Of a stretch of 64,000 bases of DNA, positions 36,609 to 44,598 are shown piece after piece. Made by a program: the position numbers and the translations under genes. Origin of the DNA: Chloroflexota bacterium. GTDB taxonomy: Bacteria > Chloroflexota > Dehalococcoidia > Tepidiformales > Tepidiformaceae. The stretch's first letter is position 1, and every line of letters starts with the position of its first letter. The stretch is from contig JAPOQN010000042.1 in NCBI GenBank assembly GCA_026710655.1, forward strand, positions 123,521 through 187,520, read 5' to 3'. A model generated the notes under the pieces. The model did not search any database. It had not been told where the DNA came from and saw nothing but the letters and a program-made list of their open reading frames with translations.

Positions 36609-37550
36609 TCACTCCGACTGGAAGGCGGGAATTACCTCCTGCGCCCAGGCCTCAAGCGCCTCCCAGTCGAGGGGCGGGCGGAGGGCGATGTTGAGGAGAT
36701 CGCAGCCGAGGTCGCGGTATTCCGCGACGAGCTCTTTCGCCTCGTCCGGCGTGCCCATGATGAGCCCGCGCTCGCGCCAGGTCTCGATGGCGCCGCCGAA
36801 GACCGTGCGCGTGTGCTCCTCGGCGCGGGCGCGGGCGGCCTCGTTGGCAGCGAGGTGGAAGCTGAGGTTGACGCTCTTCTCGATCTCGTCGAAGTCGCGC
36901 TCCTCGCGGTCGCAGGCTTCGCGCAGCACGCGAGAGAGGTGGCGGAACTGCCAGGGGGTCAGGTAGGGGCCGTTCCAGCCGTCGCAGAGGCGGGCGATCA
37001 TGGGCAGGGTGCGCTTGCGCCCGACGCCACCGCCCCAGATGCGGAGTCGTTCCTGAACGGGCTTGGGGTTGCAGCAGGCGTCGGTGAGGGTGAAGTGCTC
37101 GCCCTCGAAGTCGACGTGGTCCTCGGTGAGAAGGAGGCGGATGACCTGGATGCCCTCCTCGAGGATGTCGAGACGTTTGCCGAGGGGCGGGAAGGGGATG
37201 CCGTAGGCGCGGTACTCGTCCTCGTACCAGCCGGCGCCGATGCCGAGCTCGATGCGACCGCCGCTGAGGTGGTCCATGGCGGCGAGGGCGTTGGCGAGGA
37301 CGGCGGGGTGGCGGTAGTTCATGCCCAGCACGAGCGAACCGATGCGCAGGTTCTTTGTCTCGCAGGCGAGGGCGGTCATGATGGTGGTGCCCTCCCAGTA
37401 ATCGCCGTGGTTTTCGTGGACGAGGGGGGCTTCATAGAAGTGGTCCGAGGCGTCGATCCAGTCGAAGCCCGCGGTATCGGCCCAGGTCCAGAGGCGGCGC
37501 AGCTCCGCCATCTCGATGTTCTGCTGGATCAGATGCACTCCAAATCGCAT
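36609..37550 (-). CDS. LLM-class F420-dependent oxidoreductase
   Basis: 313 residues, the third luciferase-like enzyme of the window: MRFGVHLIQQNIEMAELRRL, DWIDASDHFYEAP, GSLVLGMNYRHPAVLANALA, HLSGGRIELGIGAGWYEDEY and a C-terminal GTPDEAKELVAEYRDLG. The last pattern is typical of F420-dependent glucose-6-phosphate dehydrogenase-like and reductase enzymes. A degenerate solo 46-bp repeat lies 10 bases upstream of the start. Confidence 0.86.
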   Translation of the reverse strand: MRFGVHLIQQNIEMAELRRLWTWADTAGFDWIDASDHFYEAPLVHENHGDYWEGTTIMTALACETKNLRIGSLVLGMNYRHPAVLANALAAMDHLSGGRIELGIGAGWYEDEYRAYGIPFPPLGKRLDILEEGIQVIRLLLTEDHVDFEGEHFTLTDACCNPKPVQERLRIWGGGVGRKRTLPMIARLCDGWNGPYLTPWQFRHLSRVLREACDREERDFDEIEKSVNLSFHLAANEAARARAEEHTRTVFGGAIETWRERGLIMGTPDEAKELVAEYRDLGCDLLNIALRPPLDWEALEAWAQEVIPAFQSE

Positions 37551-37559
37551 TCGATTGCT

Positions 37560-37600
37560 CCTTCGACTGCTCCGCTTCGCTACGCGCTCACTCGCGGGAC
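37560..37600. repeat. Solo copy of the 46-bp repeat
   Basis: CCTTCGACTGCTCCGCTTCG followed by CTACGCGCTCACTCGCGGGA matches the 34271-34588 unit with a few changes, in the same orientation. It sits just upstream of the LLM start at 37550, showing that the repeat is dispersed as well as tandem. Confidence 0.8.
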
Positions 37601-37687
37601 GGCGCCCGACGACTGCTCTCTCGGTGGGCGGGAGTCTAGCGAGTTCCGTTGCGAGGGGACGGGCTAGGATGCGCGCGGGAGGTCGGC

Positions 37688-38653
37688 ATGACTGAGATCA
37701 CGCACCGGTTCGTGGAAACGAACGGGATTCGGATGCACATCGCGGAGGCGGGGGAGGGGCCGCTGGTGGTGATGTGCCACGGTTTCCCGGAGTCGTGGTA
37801 CTCGTGGCGGCACCAGCTCGTGGCGCTGGCGGAGGCGGGGTTCCATGCGGTCGCGCCGGACCAACGGGGCTACGGCCAGACGGACGCGCCGGAGGCGATC
37901 GAGGCGTACACGCAGCTCCACCTCATCGGCGACATCATGGGGTTGCTGGATGCGCTGGAGGAGGAGCAGGCGGCGATCGTCGGGCACGACTGGGGTGCGC
38001 CCGTCGCGTGGAACACGGCCATCCTGCGCCCTGACCGCATCCGTGCCGTGGCGGGCCTCAGCGTCCCGCCGAGCGCGTGGTCGGGGAAGATCCCGCCGAC
38101 CGAGGGGATGAAGCAGCGGTTCGGCGACAACTTCTTCTACCAGCTCTACTTCCAGGAGCCGGGCAAGGCGGAGGCGGAGATGGAGGCGGATGTGCGCCGC
38201 TCCATGCGGATGCTGCTCTACACGGCCTCGGGGGACTGCCCGCCGAATCCGGCGGCAACGGCGCTTCCGAAGACGGCAGGCTTCCTGGACCAGATGCAGG
38301 ACCCCGGGGACGACCTCCCGGCGTGGCTGACAGAGGCCGACCTCGACTTCTTCACGGGCGAGTTCGAGCGCGCGGGTTTCCGCGGCGGCCTGAACTGGTA
38401 CCGCAACATCGACCGGAACTGGGAGCTGATGGCGGCCTTCAACGGGAAGAAGGTGACTCCGCCCTCGCTCTTCATCACGGGGGACCGCGACCTCGTGGTC
38501 GGCCTCATGGGGCCGCATTGGCGCAAGCAGATGGAGGCGGCTGCGCCGAACCTGCGGGACGCCGTCATGATCCCCGGGGTGGGCCACTGGACGCAGCAAG
38601 AAGCGGCCGAGGCGGTGAACGAGGCGATGATCGCGTTCCTGCGGGGGCTGTAG
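37688..38653 (+). CDS. Epoxide hydrolase / alpha-beta hydrolase
   Basis: 321 residues. Oxyanion motif HGFPESWYSW (31-40), nucleophile Asp101 in GHDWGAP, acid in ITGDRDLVVG and catalytic His in GVGHWTQQEA, the layout of soluble epoxide hydrolases (Asp nucleophile rather than Ser). The WYRNID segment provides a likely cap Tyr. A GGGAGG RBS precedes the ATG at 37688. A haloalkane dehalogenase or fluoroacetate dehalogenase activity is possible for the same triad. Confidence 0.85.
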   Translation: MTEITHRFVETNGIRMHIAEAGEGPLVVMCHGFPESWYSWRHQLVALAEAGFHAVAPDQRGYGQTDAPEAIEAYTQLHLIGDIMGLLDALEEEQAAIVGHDWGAPVAWNTAILRPDRIRAVAGLSVPPSAWSGKIPPTEGMKQRFGDNFFYQLYFQEPGKAEAEMEADVRRSMRMLLYTASGDCPPNPAATALPKTAGFLDQMQDPGDDLPAWLTEADLDFFTGEFERAGFRGGLNWYRNIDRNWELMAAFNGKKVTPPSLFITGDRDLVVGLMGPHWRKQMEAAAPNLRDAVMIPGVGHWTQQEAAEAVNEAMIAFLRGL

Positions 38654-38662
38654 GGGCGAGCC

Positions 38663-39178
38663 CTACTCCTCCTCGCGCTGGTGGCCGTTGGAGCGCGGGC
38701 AGACATGCCCCGCGGGGTCGATGGGCGCGCCGCAGAAGGGGCAGGGGGGCCGGCCGGCCGCGACCACCTCGGTGATCTGGGCGCGCAGGCCGCGGGCGGT
38801 GTCGAAATCGAACTCGATGGAGATGGCCTCGCCTTCCGCCTCGGTGGCCCCCTCGGCGGCGACAACGACGATGGTGCGCGTCTCCTCGTTCAGGCCGAGG
38901 GAGAGTCGCCCGGCGCGGACGTCGAGCTCGTAGTTGGGCTGGAGTGGGAACACGGGCTCGGGTTGCCCAGGGCCGGAAGCGGCAAGGTCGGCGCCGGCAT
39001 GCTCCAGCGTCGTCTCGATCGCCTCGCCGATGGCGGAGAGCTGCTCCTTCTCCATCCAGACAAAGGCGTAGCTACCAGCCTGGCTGATGGCGCGCAGACG
39101 GAAGCGGCGCTGTCCCGGCTGGCCCACGGCATCGGCGGAGAGGTGCTGAACGGGCCCGAATTCGGTCAGGGGCATCAC
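38663..39178 (-). CDS. DUF3090 family protein with C-terminal zinc ribbon
   Basis: 171 residues of the DUF3090 type: FGPVQHLSADAVGQPGQRRF, AGSYAFVWMEKEQL and the zinc-ribbon end CPFCGAPIDPAGHVCPRSNG. In Actinobacteria this family sits near mycothiol and histidine-phosphatase genes. Function is unknown. It converges with the epoxide hydrolase (9-base gap). Confidence 0.82.
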   Translation of the reverse strand: MMPLTEFGPVQHLSADAVGQPGQRRFRLRAISQAGSYAFVWMEKEQLSAIGEAIETTLEHAGADLAASGPGQPEPVFPLQPNYELDVRAGRLSLGLNEETRTIVVVAAEGATEAEGEAISIEFDFDTARGLRAQITEVVAAGRPPCPFCGAPIDPAGHVCPRSNGHQREEE

Positions 39179-39224
39179 TGCCGATCCTACGCGAGGGGGT
39201 GGGGAACGTGCCCGCGGGGGTCGG

Positions 39225-39866
39225 CTAGACCCCGATCGCGTCCGCCTCTCGCAACGCCGCGGTCAGGCCCTCCACGCTGCTAAAGACGTGCCCGTGGAAC
39301 CCGAGTTCCCGCGCCGCCTCGACGTTAGGCGCCGTGTCGTCGACGAAGAAGCACTGAGAGGGCTTCGTGCCGGTCAGCTGGCAGACACGCCCAAACACCT
39401 CGGGGTCGGGCTTGGCCATGCCGAGTTCGCACGACACCAGCAGCGACTCAAAGCGGTCGAACTCAGGGTGCATGGCCCGCACAACCTGCCAGTAGTCGCG
39501 ATCGACGTTGGACAGGAGCACCAGGCGGTAGTGCCCGGAGAGCACCTTCATCAGTTCGGCCATGCCGGGAACCGGCTCGTGGTAGGGCTCCAGCCACGCA
39601 GCTTCGAACTCGGAGTAGGAGAGGGCGAGACCATGGGTGTCGACGAGTTCCCGATGGACCTCGGGGAGCGTCGATACCCCGGTGATTATGTCGCGGCGGG
39701 CGGTGAGCTTGTGCAGCTTCCCGAAGGCGTCGTCGGGATCGGCACAGTGCGACGCGAGGCGGGCGGCCACGAGGTCGTCGTCGAAAGAGATCATCACCCC
39801 GAAGAGGTCGAAGGCGAGGACGGCGATGGCTGAACCGGCAATCCGCATGGGGGCGTCCGTCACCAT
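39225..39866 (-). CDS. HAD-superfamily hydrolase
   Basis: 213 residues of HAD subfamily IA. Motif I is LAFDLFGV (nucleophile Asp, second Asp replaced by Phe as in YihX-like enzymes), motif II LLSNVDRD, motif III GMAKPDP with Lys, motif IV FFVDDTAPNV. Probable sugar-phosphate or nucleotide phosphatase. A start 18 bases downstream (39848) is also possible. Confidence 0.82.
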   Translation of the reverse strand: MVTDAPMRIAGSAIAVLAFDLFGVMISFDDDLVAARLASHCADPDDAFGKLHKLTARRDIITGVSTLPEVHRELVDTHGLALSYSEFEAAWLEPYHEPVPGMAELMKVLSGHYRLVLLSNVDRDYWQVVRAMHPEFDRFESLLVSCELGMAKPDPEVFGRVCQLTGTKPSQCFFVDDTAPNVEAARELGFHGHVFSSVEGLTAALREADAIGV

Positions 39867-39893
39867 GCTAGACCAACAGGCGAGGCAAGGCCC

Positions 39894-40931
39894 CTACTGG
39901 GTGGGGAGGGGCGACTGCCACCAGCCGGGGCGGGAGCTGACCTCGATGCTGACCACCCACTTCACCCAGTTGTAGCCGCGGCGCCCGGGAGCCACGAGCC
40001 GCACGGGGAAGCCGTGGCCCGAGCTGAGCCGTTCGCCGCCGACCTGGGTGGCGAGGAGGAGGCGGGGGGCCGTGCCCAATCCGAAGCGACGGCTGAAGCC
40101 AGTCGCCGAGGTAACGACGATGCTGCGGGCCTCGTTCGTGAGGCCGGCGCGTCCGAGGAGGGCGGTCAGGGGCACGCCACTCCAGTCCTGGACGGTGTAC
40201 CAGCCACCGGTGCAGTCGAGGGTAGCGCGACGGGTTCGCTCGGCGAGGGCGGTCAGCTCGTCGTAGCCGAGGGTGAGGGGCTCGCGCACCTCGCCACGGA
40301 CCTCAAGGCGCCACTCGCCGGCGGGGATGCGCTGGCGGTTGTCGCCGAGCCAGTTGGTTACGGGGTGGCTGTTGCCGGTGAAGCTGGCCTCCTCGCGGGA
40401 ACCGGTGAAGCGCCGGTCGGGGCCGGAGTGGGGTGCGGCGACGGCGAGCCCGCGGGAGAGGGCGAATCCGGCCCCGCCCACGGCCAGGAGGCGCAGGACG
40501 GCGCGGCGGCTCGCGAAGGCGGCGGCGGGACGCCTCGGCCAGCGCAACACGACGTGAAGGGCGAAGAGGGGAACGAGCGCCAATCCGAGAATGGTGTGCA
40601 GCACGAGGGGACGCATCTCGCCGTAGATGGGGACGAGCAGGGTCCCGCGACCGACGAGCAGCCACCAGAGGCCGGTCACGAGGATTCCAAGGAAGAGCAC
40701 GCCCAGGAGAGCGGGGGCGAACGACCAGAGCCCGGCGCCACGACGGGCGAAGGAGCGCACCACGATGCGCCACTTCCAGAGGAGCAGCACGACCACCGAG
40801 AGGCCGCCCGCGCTGTGCAGCCAGAAGACCCACTGCCCCTCGGGGCTGCCGGCGAGGAAGCTGCCGAGCCCGGAGACCAGCTCCAGCAGGAGGAGGAAGA
40901 AGAGAGCGAGGTTGGTGGCGCGGGCGTTCAT
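39894..40931 (-). CDS. YedY-like molybdopterin oxidoreductase fused to membrane cytochrome-b-like domain
   Basis: 345 residues. The N-terminal half (1-130) has four hydrophobic helices with His39, His112 and His126 placed as possible haem ligands, like a b561/DUF4405 membrane domain. After a basic segment (SRRAVLRLLAVGGAGFALSR) comes the sulfite-oxidase-family molybdopterin domain with the Mo-binding Cys240 in LDCTGGWYTVQDWSG. It resembles MsrP/MsrQ in one chain, hence possible repair of oxidised methionines outside the cell. The ATG at 40931 is preferred over 40952. Confidence 0.82.
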   Translation of the reverse strand: MNARATNLALFFLLLLELVSGLGSFLAGSPEGQWVFWLHSAGGLSVVVLLLWKWRIVVRSFARRGAGLWSFAPALLGVLFLGILVTGLWWLLVGRGTLLVPIYGEMRPLVLHTILGLALVPLFALHVVLRWPRRPAAAFASRRAVLRLLAVGGAGFALSRGLAVAAPHSGPDRRFTGSREEASFTGNSHPVTNWLGDNRQRIPAGEWRLEVRGEVREPLTLGYDELTALAERTRRATLDCTGGWYTVQDWSGVPLTALLGRAGLTNEARSIVVTSATGFSRRFGLGTAPRLLLATQVGGERLSSGHGFPVRLVAPGRRGYNWVKWVVSIEVSSRPGWWQSPLPTQ

Positions 40932-41028
40932 GGACCCTCCTGCCGCAGGCACGAGCGGCGCCAGCCGGGTCCCGTCCAGCGTACACCTGCGCGGGCGGGG
41001 ATCGACACGAGATCGCTACACTGCGGGC

Positions 41029-42426
41029 ATGCAGGACCGCGACACAACGGCACTCGTGACCGAGCGACGGGAGCGAGCGGCGGCGCGCTGGGATCTCGAC
41101 CGGGGAGTCGTGCTCGTGCCGGCGGGCTTGATGCTGCCGATCGCGGGGACGGACCAGTTCCACGAGTACCACGCGCACCCCGAGCATCGCTACCTGGCGG
41201 GGGTGGGGCAGCCGGGCGGGGTGCTCGCGTTCGACGCCGGGGAGGGCTGGACGCTGTTCGTACCGCAGCCGGAAGCGGCGGAGCGGGTGTGGACCGGCAA
41301 CGGGCCGTCACTGGCGGCGGTGGGGGATGTGTCGGGGCTGGCGCGCGTGCAGGCGGCGTCGGAGCTGGGCGGGTGGTTGGAGCGGCGGCGGGGGGAGCCG
41401 GTGGCCGTCATCGGCAACGACGACCTGACACTGCGAGCGGGGGAGTACGGGGTCGAGTCGTGGACCAGCCTCGAATTCGCGACGGACGAGGATGAGAACG
41501 AGCGACTGCGCACAGTGGTGGCAGAGCTGCGGCGGGCGAAGGACGCGAACGAGCTGGCGCTGATGCGGGAAGCAGCGGCGGCGACGCACCGGGGGCACAT
41601 GGCGGGGCTGGGCAAGGCGCGGGCGGGGATGTCGGAGCGGGCCCTGCAGATCGAAATCGAGGTCGAGTTCTTCGGGGCGGGGGCGGAGCGGACGGCCTAC
41701 GGGTCGATTGTGGGAGGCGGACCGAACGCGGCGACGCTGCACTTCGCCCCGACCGCACGGGAGTTCGGCGAGGGGGAGCTGATCCTGGTCGACGCGGGGG
41801 CGGAGGTGGGTGGGTACGCCAGCGACGTGACACGCACGTACCCGGTGGGGGCGCGCTTCGAGGGGGTACAGCGTGACCTGTACGAGCTCGTACTGGGCGT
41901 ACAGGAGCGCGGCATCGCGGGGGCGAGGCCAGGGATCGAGTACAAGGAGCTGCACCTCGCGGCCAGCGTCGAGATCGCACGGGGGCTCATCGACCTGGGG
42001 TTGCTGCGGGGCAACGCGGAGGGGCTGGTCGAACGCGACGCGCAGGCGCTGTTCTTCCCGCACGGACTCGGGCACATGCTCGGGCTGGCCACGCACGACG
42101 CAGGGGGCTGCCTCGAAGGGCGGGCGCCGAGCGACCGTCCGACGCTGCGCTACCTGCGCGCGGACCTGCCGCTGCAACCAGGTTATGTCGTGACGATCGA
42201 GCCGGGCATCTACTTCATCCGGGCGCTGCTGGAGGATGCGGATCTGCGCGAGCGGTACCGGAACGACGTCGACTGGGGGCGGGTCGATGAATTGCTGGAC
42301 TTCGGCGGTATCCGCATAGAGGACGACGTGCTCGTGACCGAGGACGAGGCGGAGGTGCTATCGGCAGCGACGCCGAAGTCGCTGGAGGGGATCGAGGCGC
42401 TGCGGGCGGAGGCACTGGAGGCATGA
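41029..42426 (+). CDS. M24 aminopeptidase (Xaa-Pro peptidase-like)
   Basis: 465 residues: N-terminal creatinase-like domain and C-terminal pita-bread fold. Metal ligands: both Asp in LVDAGAEVGGYASDVTRTYP, His in FPHGLGHMLGL, Glu in TIEPGIYF and Glu in GGIRIEDDVLVT. It removes N-terminal residues preceding proline in the best-known members. The gene overlaps the downstream S9 peptidase by four bases (ATGA), suggesting joint peptide degradation. Confidence 0.9.
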   Translation: MQDRDTTALVTERRERAAARWDLDRGVVLVPAGLMLPIAGTDQFHEYHAHPEHRYLAGVGQPGGVLAFDAGEGWTLFVPQPEAAERVWTGNGPSLAAVGDVSGLARVQAASELGGWLERRRGEPVAVIGNDDLTLRAGEYGVESWTSLEFATDEDENERLRTVVAELRRAKDANELALMREAAAATHRGHMAGLGKARAGMSERALQIEIEVEFFGAGAERTAYGSIVGGGPNAATLHFAPTAREFGEGELILVDAGAEVGGYASDVTRTYPVGARFEGVQRDLYELVLGVQERGIAGARPGIEYKELHLAASVEIARGLIDLGLLRGNAEGLVERDAQALFFPHGLGHMLGLATHDAGGCLEGRAPSDRPTLRYLRADLPLQPGYVVTIEPGIYFIRALLEDADLRERYRNDVDWGRVDELLDFGGIRIEDDVLVTEDEAEVLSAATPKSLEGIEALRAEALEA

Positions 42427-44549
42427 CGGCTCCGTTTTCGCGCATCTCGATCGAGCAGGTGGCGCGCTACCCGCGCCCGGGCATGGGCGGGCCCGCTCGC
42501 TGGTCGTTCACACCCGACGGGGGCGGCATCGCCTACCTCGCGACCGAGGATGGAGGGCTCGTGCGCAGCCTCTGGCTGTACGACATCGCGAGCGGGGAGC
42601 GGCGGGCGCTGGCGGGGCCGGCGGGCGGGGGTGGGCCGATCTCGCGGGAAGAGGAGCTTCGGCGCGAGCGGGCGCGACTGCGGGACGTGGGCGTAACCGA
42701 CTACCGCTTCGCCTCGAAGGCGGCGGAACGCACGATCCTGCTGCCGGGGGGCGAGGGGCCGCGGCTAATCGTGGGGGACGGCGAGCCGGTCGCAATCGGG
42801 GGGGCGGAGGGGGCAATCACGCCCCGGCTGACCGCCGACGGCACGCGGCTCGCATTCGTGCGGGAGGGGGAGCTGTTCGCGATACCGGCGTCGGGCGGGG
42901 AGGCGCGGCAGCTCACGCACGGCGCCGGGGACGGCTTCACGAACGGGCTGGCGGACTTCATCGCACAGGAAGAGTTCGGGCAATCCGACGGTTTCTGGTG
43001 GTCGCCCGACGGATCGCGCATCGCGTTCGTGGAGGTGGATGCGCAGCACATCCCCGACTACCCGATCGTGCACCAGGGTCAGGATGCGCTCGACACCGAG
43101 CACCACCGCTACCCATTCGCGGGGGCGCCGAACGCGCGGGTGCGGCTGGGGGTCGTGGCGGCGGACGGCGGCGAGCCGGTCTGGATGGACCTCGGCGACG
43201 AGGATGACATCTACCTGCCCCGGGTGGTCTGGCGGCAGGACGGCGTGCTCGCAGGAGTCGTGCTGAACCGCGAACAGACGGAACTGCACCTGCACCTCTT
43301 CGACCCGAACACGGGGACGGTCCTGCGTACGCTCGAAGAGCGTAGCGAGCCCTGGCTGAACCTCGGCGACTTCCGTTTCCTCGACTCGGGCGAACTGCTG
43401 TGGTCGAGCGAGCGCACGGGCTTCCGGCACCTCTACCTGTACGACGCCAGCCTGGCGGAGTTGCGGCAGATGACCGAAGGGGAGTGGGTGGTGACGCGCA
43501 TCGTGGAGGTGGACGAGGCGGGGCGGTCGGTGTTCTTCAGCGGGACGCGGGAGGGGGCGGTCGAGCGGCACCTGTACCGGGTGGGGCTGGACGGCGGGGA
43601 GGTGGAGCGCCTGACGGTCGCGGCAGGGGGGCACGGCTGCGCGGTCGCACCGGATGGGAGCGCGTTTGTCGACACGTTCTCGTCGCGGGAACGGGCCTCG
43701 GTGACGACGCTGCGGCGCACCGACGGCGGCGAGGCGATCGCGACCCTGTTCGAGGAGCGATCCATGACCGCCACCGAACAGGGACTGCGGCCTCCGGAGT
43801 TGCGGCTACTGTCGGCAGCGGACGGCACGCCCATGTTCGGGACGCTGTACCGGCCCGAGGGAGCGGGTCCGCATCCGCTGGTGGTGTCCGTGTACGGGGG
43901 GCCGCACGCCCAGCGCGTCCTCGACGACTGGGCGCTGACGGTCGACCTGCGCGCGCAGTACCTGGCACAGGCCGGGTTCGCCGTGGTGGCGGTCGACAAC
44001 CGGGGGAGCGCCAACCGCGGGCTCGCGTACGAGGCGCACCTGCACCGGCGCATGGGCACGGTCGAGGTCGAGGACCAGGTGGCGGCGGTGGAGCAACTGG
44101 TCGAGGAAGGGATCGCCGACCCCGAGCGGGTCGGCATCTACGGCTGGAGCTACGGCGGCTACATGACGTGCATGTCGCTGATGCGAGCGCCGGAGGTGTT
44201 CCGCGTCGGGGTGGCGGGAGCGCCGGTGGTCGACTGGGACGGGTACGACACCGGCTACACGGAGCGGTACATGTCGACGCCCCACGGCAACCCCGAGGGG
44301 TACCGGGAGGGGGCGGTCACGACGCACGTGGAGGGGCTGGCGGGGAAGCTCCTGCTGGTCCACGGCATGGTCGACGAGAACGTGCACTTCCGCCACACGG
44401 CCCGCCTGATCACGGCGCTGACGGCGGCGCAGAAGCCGTACGACATCCAGATCTTCCCGGAGGAGCGCCACATGCCCCGCGACGCGGCGGGCCTGGAGTA
44501 CATGGAGCGGCGGCTGGTCTTGTACTTCGAGGAGCACCTGCTGGGATAG
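42423..44549 (+). CDS. S9 family prolyl oligopeptidase (DPP IV-like)
   Basis: 708 residues: N-terminal beta-propeller (about 1-440; repeats such as RWSFTPDGGGIAYLA) and C-terminal hydrolase. Catalytic triad Ser576 (GWSYGGYM), Asp651 (HGMVDENVH) and His683 (EERHMPRD). EEFGQSDGFWWSPDG carries the Glu typical of dipeptidyl-peptidase IV-type enzymes, which bind the peptide N-terminus. No signal peptide is evident. Coupled to the M24 peptidase. Confidence 0.9.
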   Translation: MTAPFSRISIEQVARYPRPGMGGPARWSFTPDGGGIAYLATEDGGLVRSLWLYDIASGERRALAGPAGGGGPISREEELRRERARLRDVGVTDYRFASKAAERTILLPGGEGPRLIVGDGEPVAIGGAEGAITPRLTADGTRLAFVREGELFAIPASGGEARQLTHGAGDGFTNGLADFIAQEEFGQSDGFWWSPDGSRIAFVEVDAQHIPDYPIVHQGQDALDTEHHRYPFAGAPNARVRLGVVAADGGEPVWMDLGDEDDIYLPRVVWRQDGVLAGVVLNREQTELHLHLFDPNTGTVLRTLEERSEPWLNLGDFRFLDSGELLWSSERTGFRHLYLYDASLAELRQMTEGEWVVTRIVEVDEAGRSVFFSGTREGAVERHLYRVGLDGGEVERLTVAAGGHGCAVAPDGSAFVDTFSSRERASVTTLRRTDGGEAIATLFEERSMTATEQGLRPPELRLLSAADGTPMFGTLYRPEGAGPHPLVVSVYGGPHAQRVLDDWALTVDLRAQYLAQAGFAVVAVDNRGSANRGLAYEAHLHRRMGTVEVEDQVAAVEQLVEEGIADPERVGIYGWSYGGYMTCMSLMRAPEVFRVGVAGAPVVDWDGYDTGYTERYMSTPHGNPEGYREGAVTTHVEGLAGKLLLVHGMVDENVHFRHTARLITALTAAQKPYDIQIFPEERHMPRDAAGLEYMERRLVLYFEEHLLG

Positions 44550-44598
44550 CGGGGCGGGTGGGGTAATTCGTCCTGTCGCAACCTAGGCTGGCCTTCTG

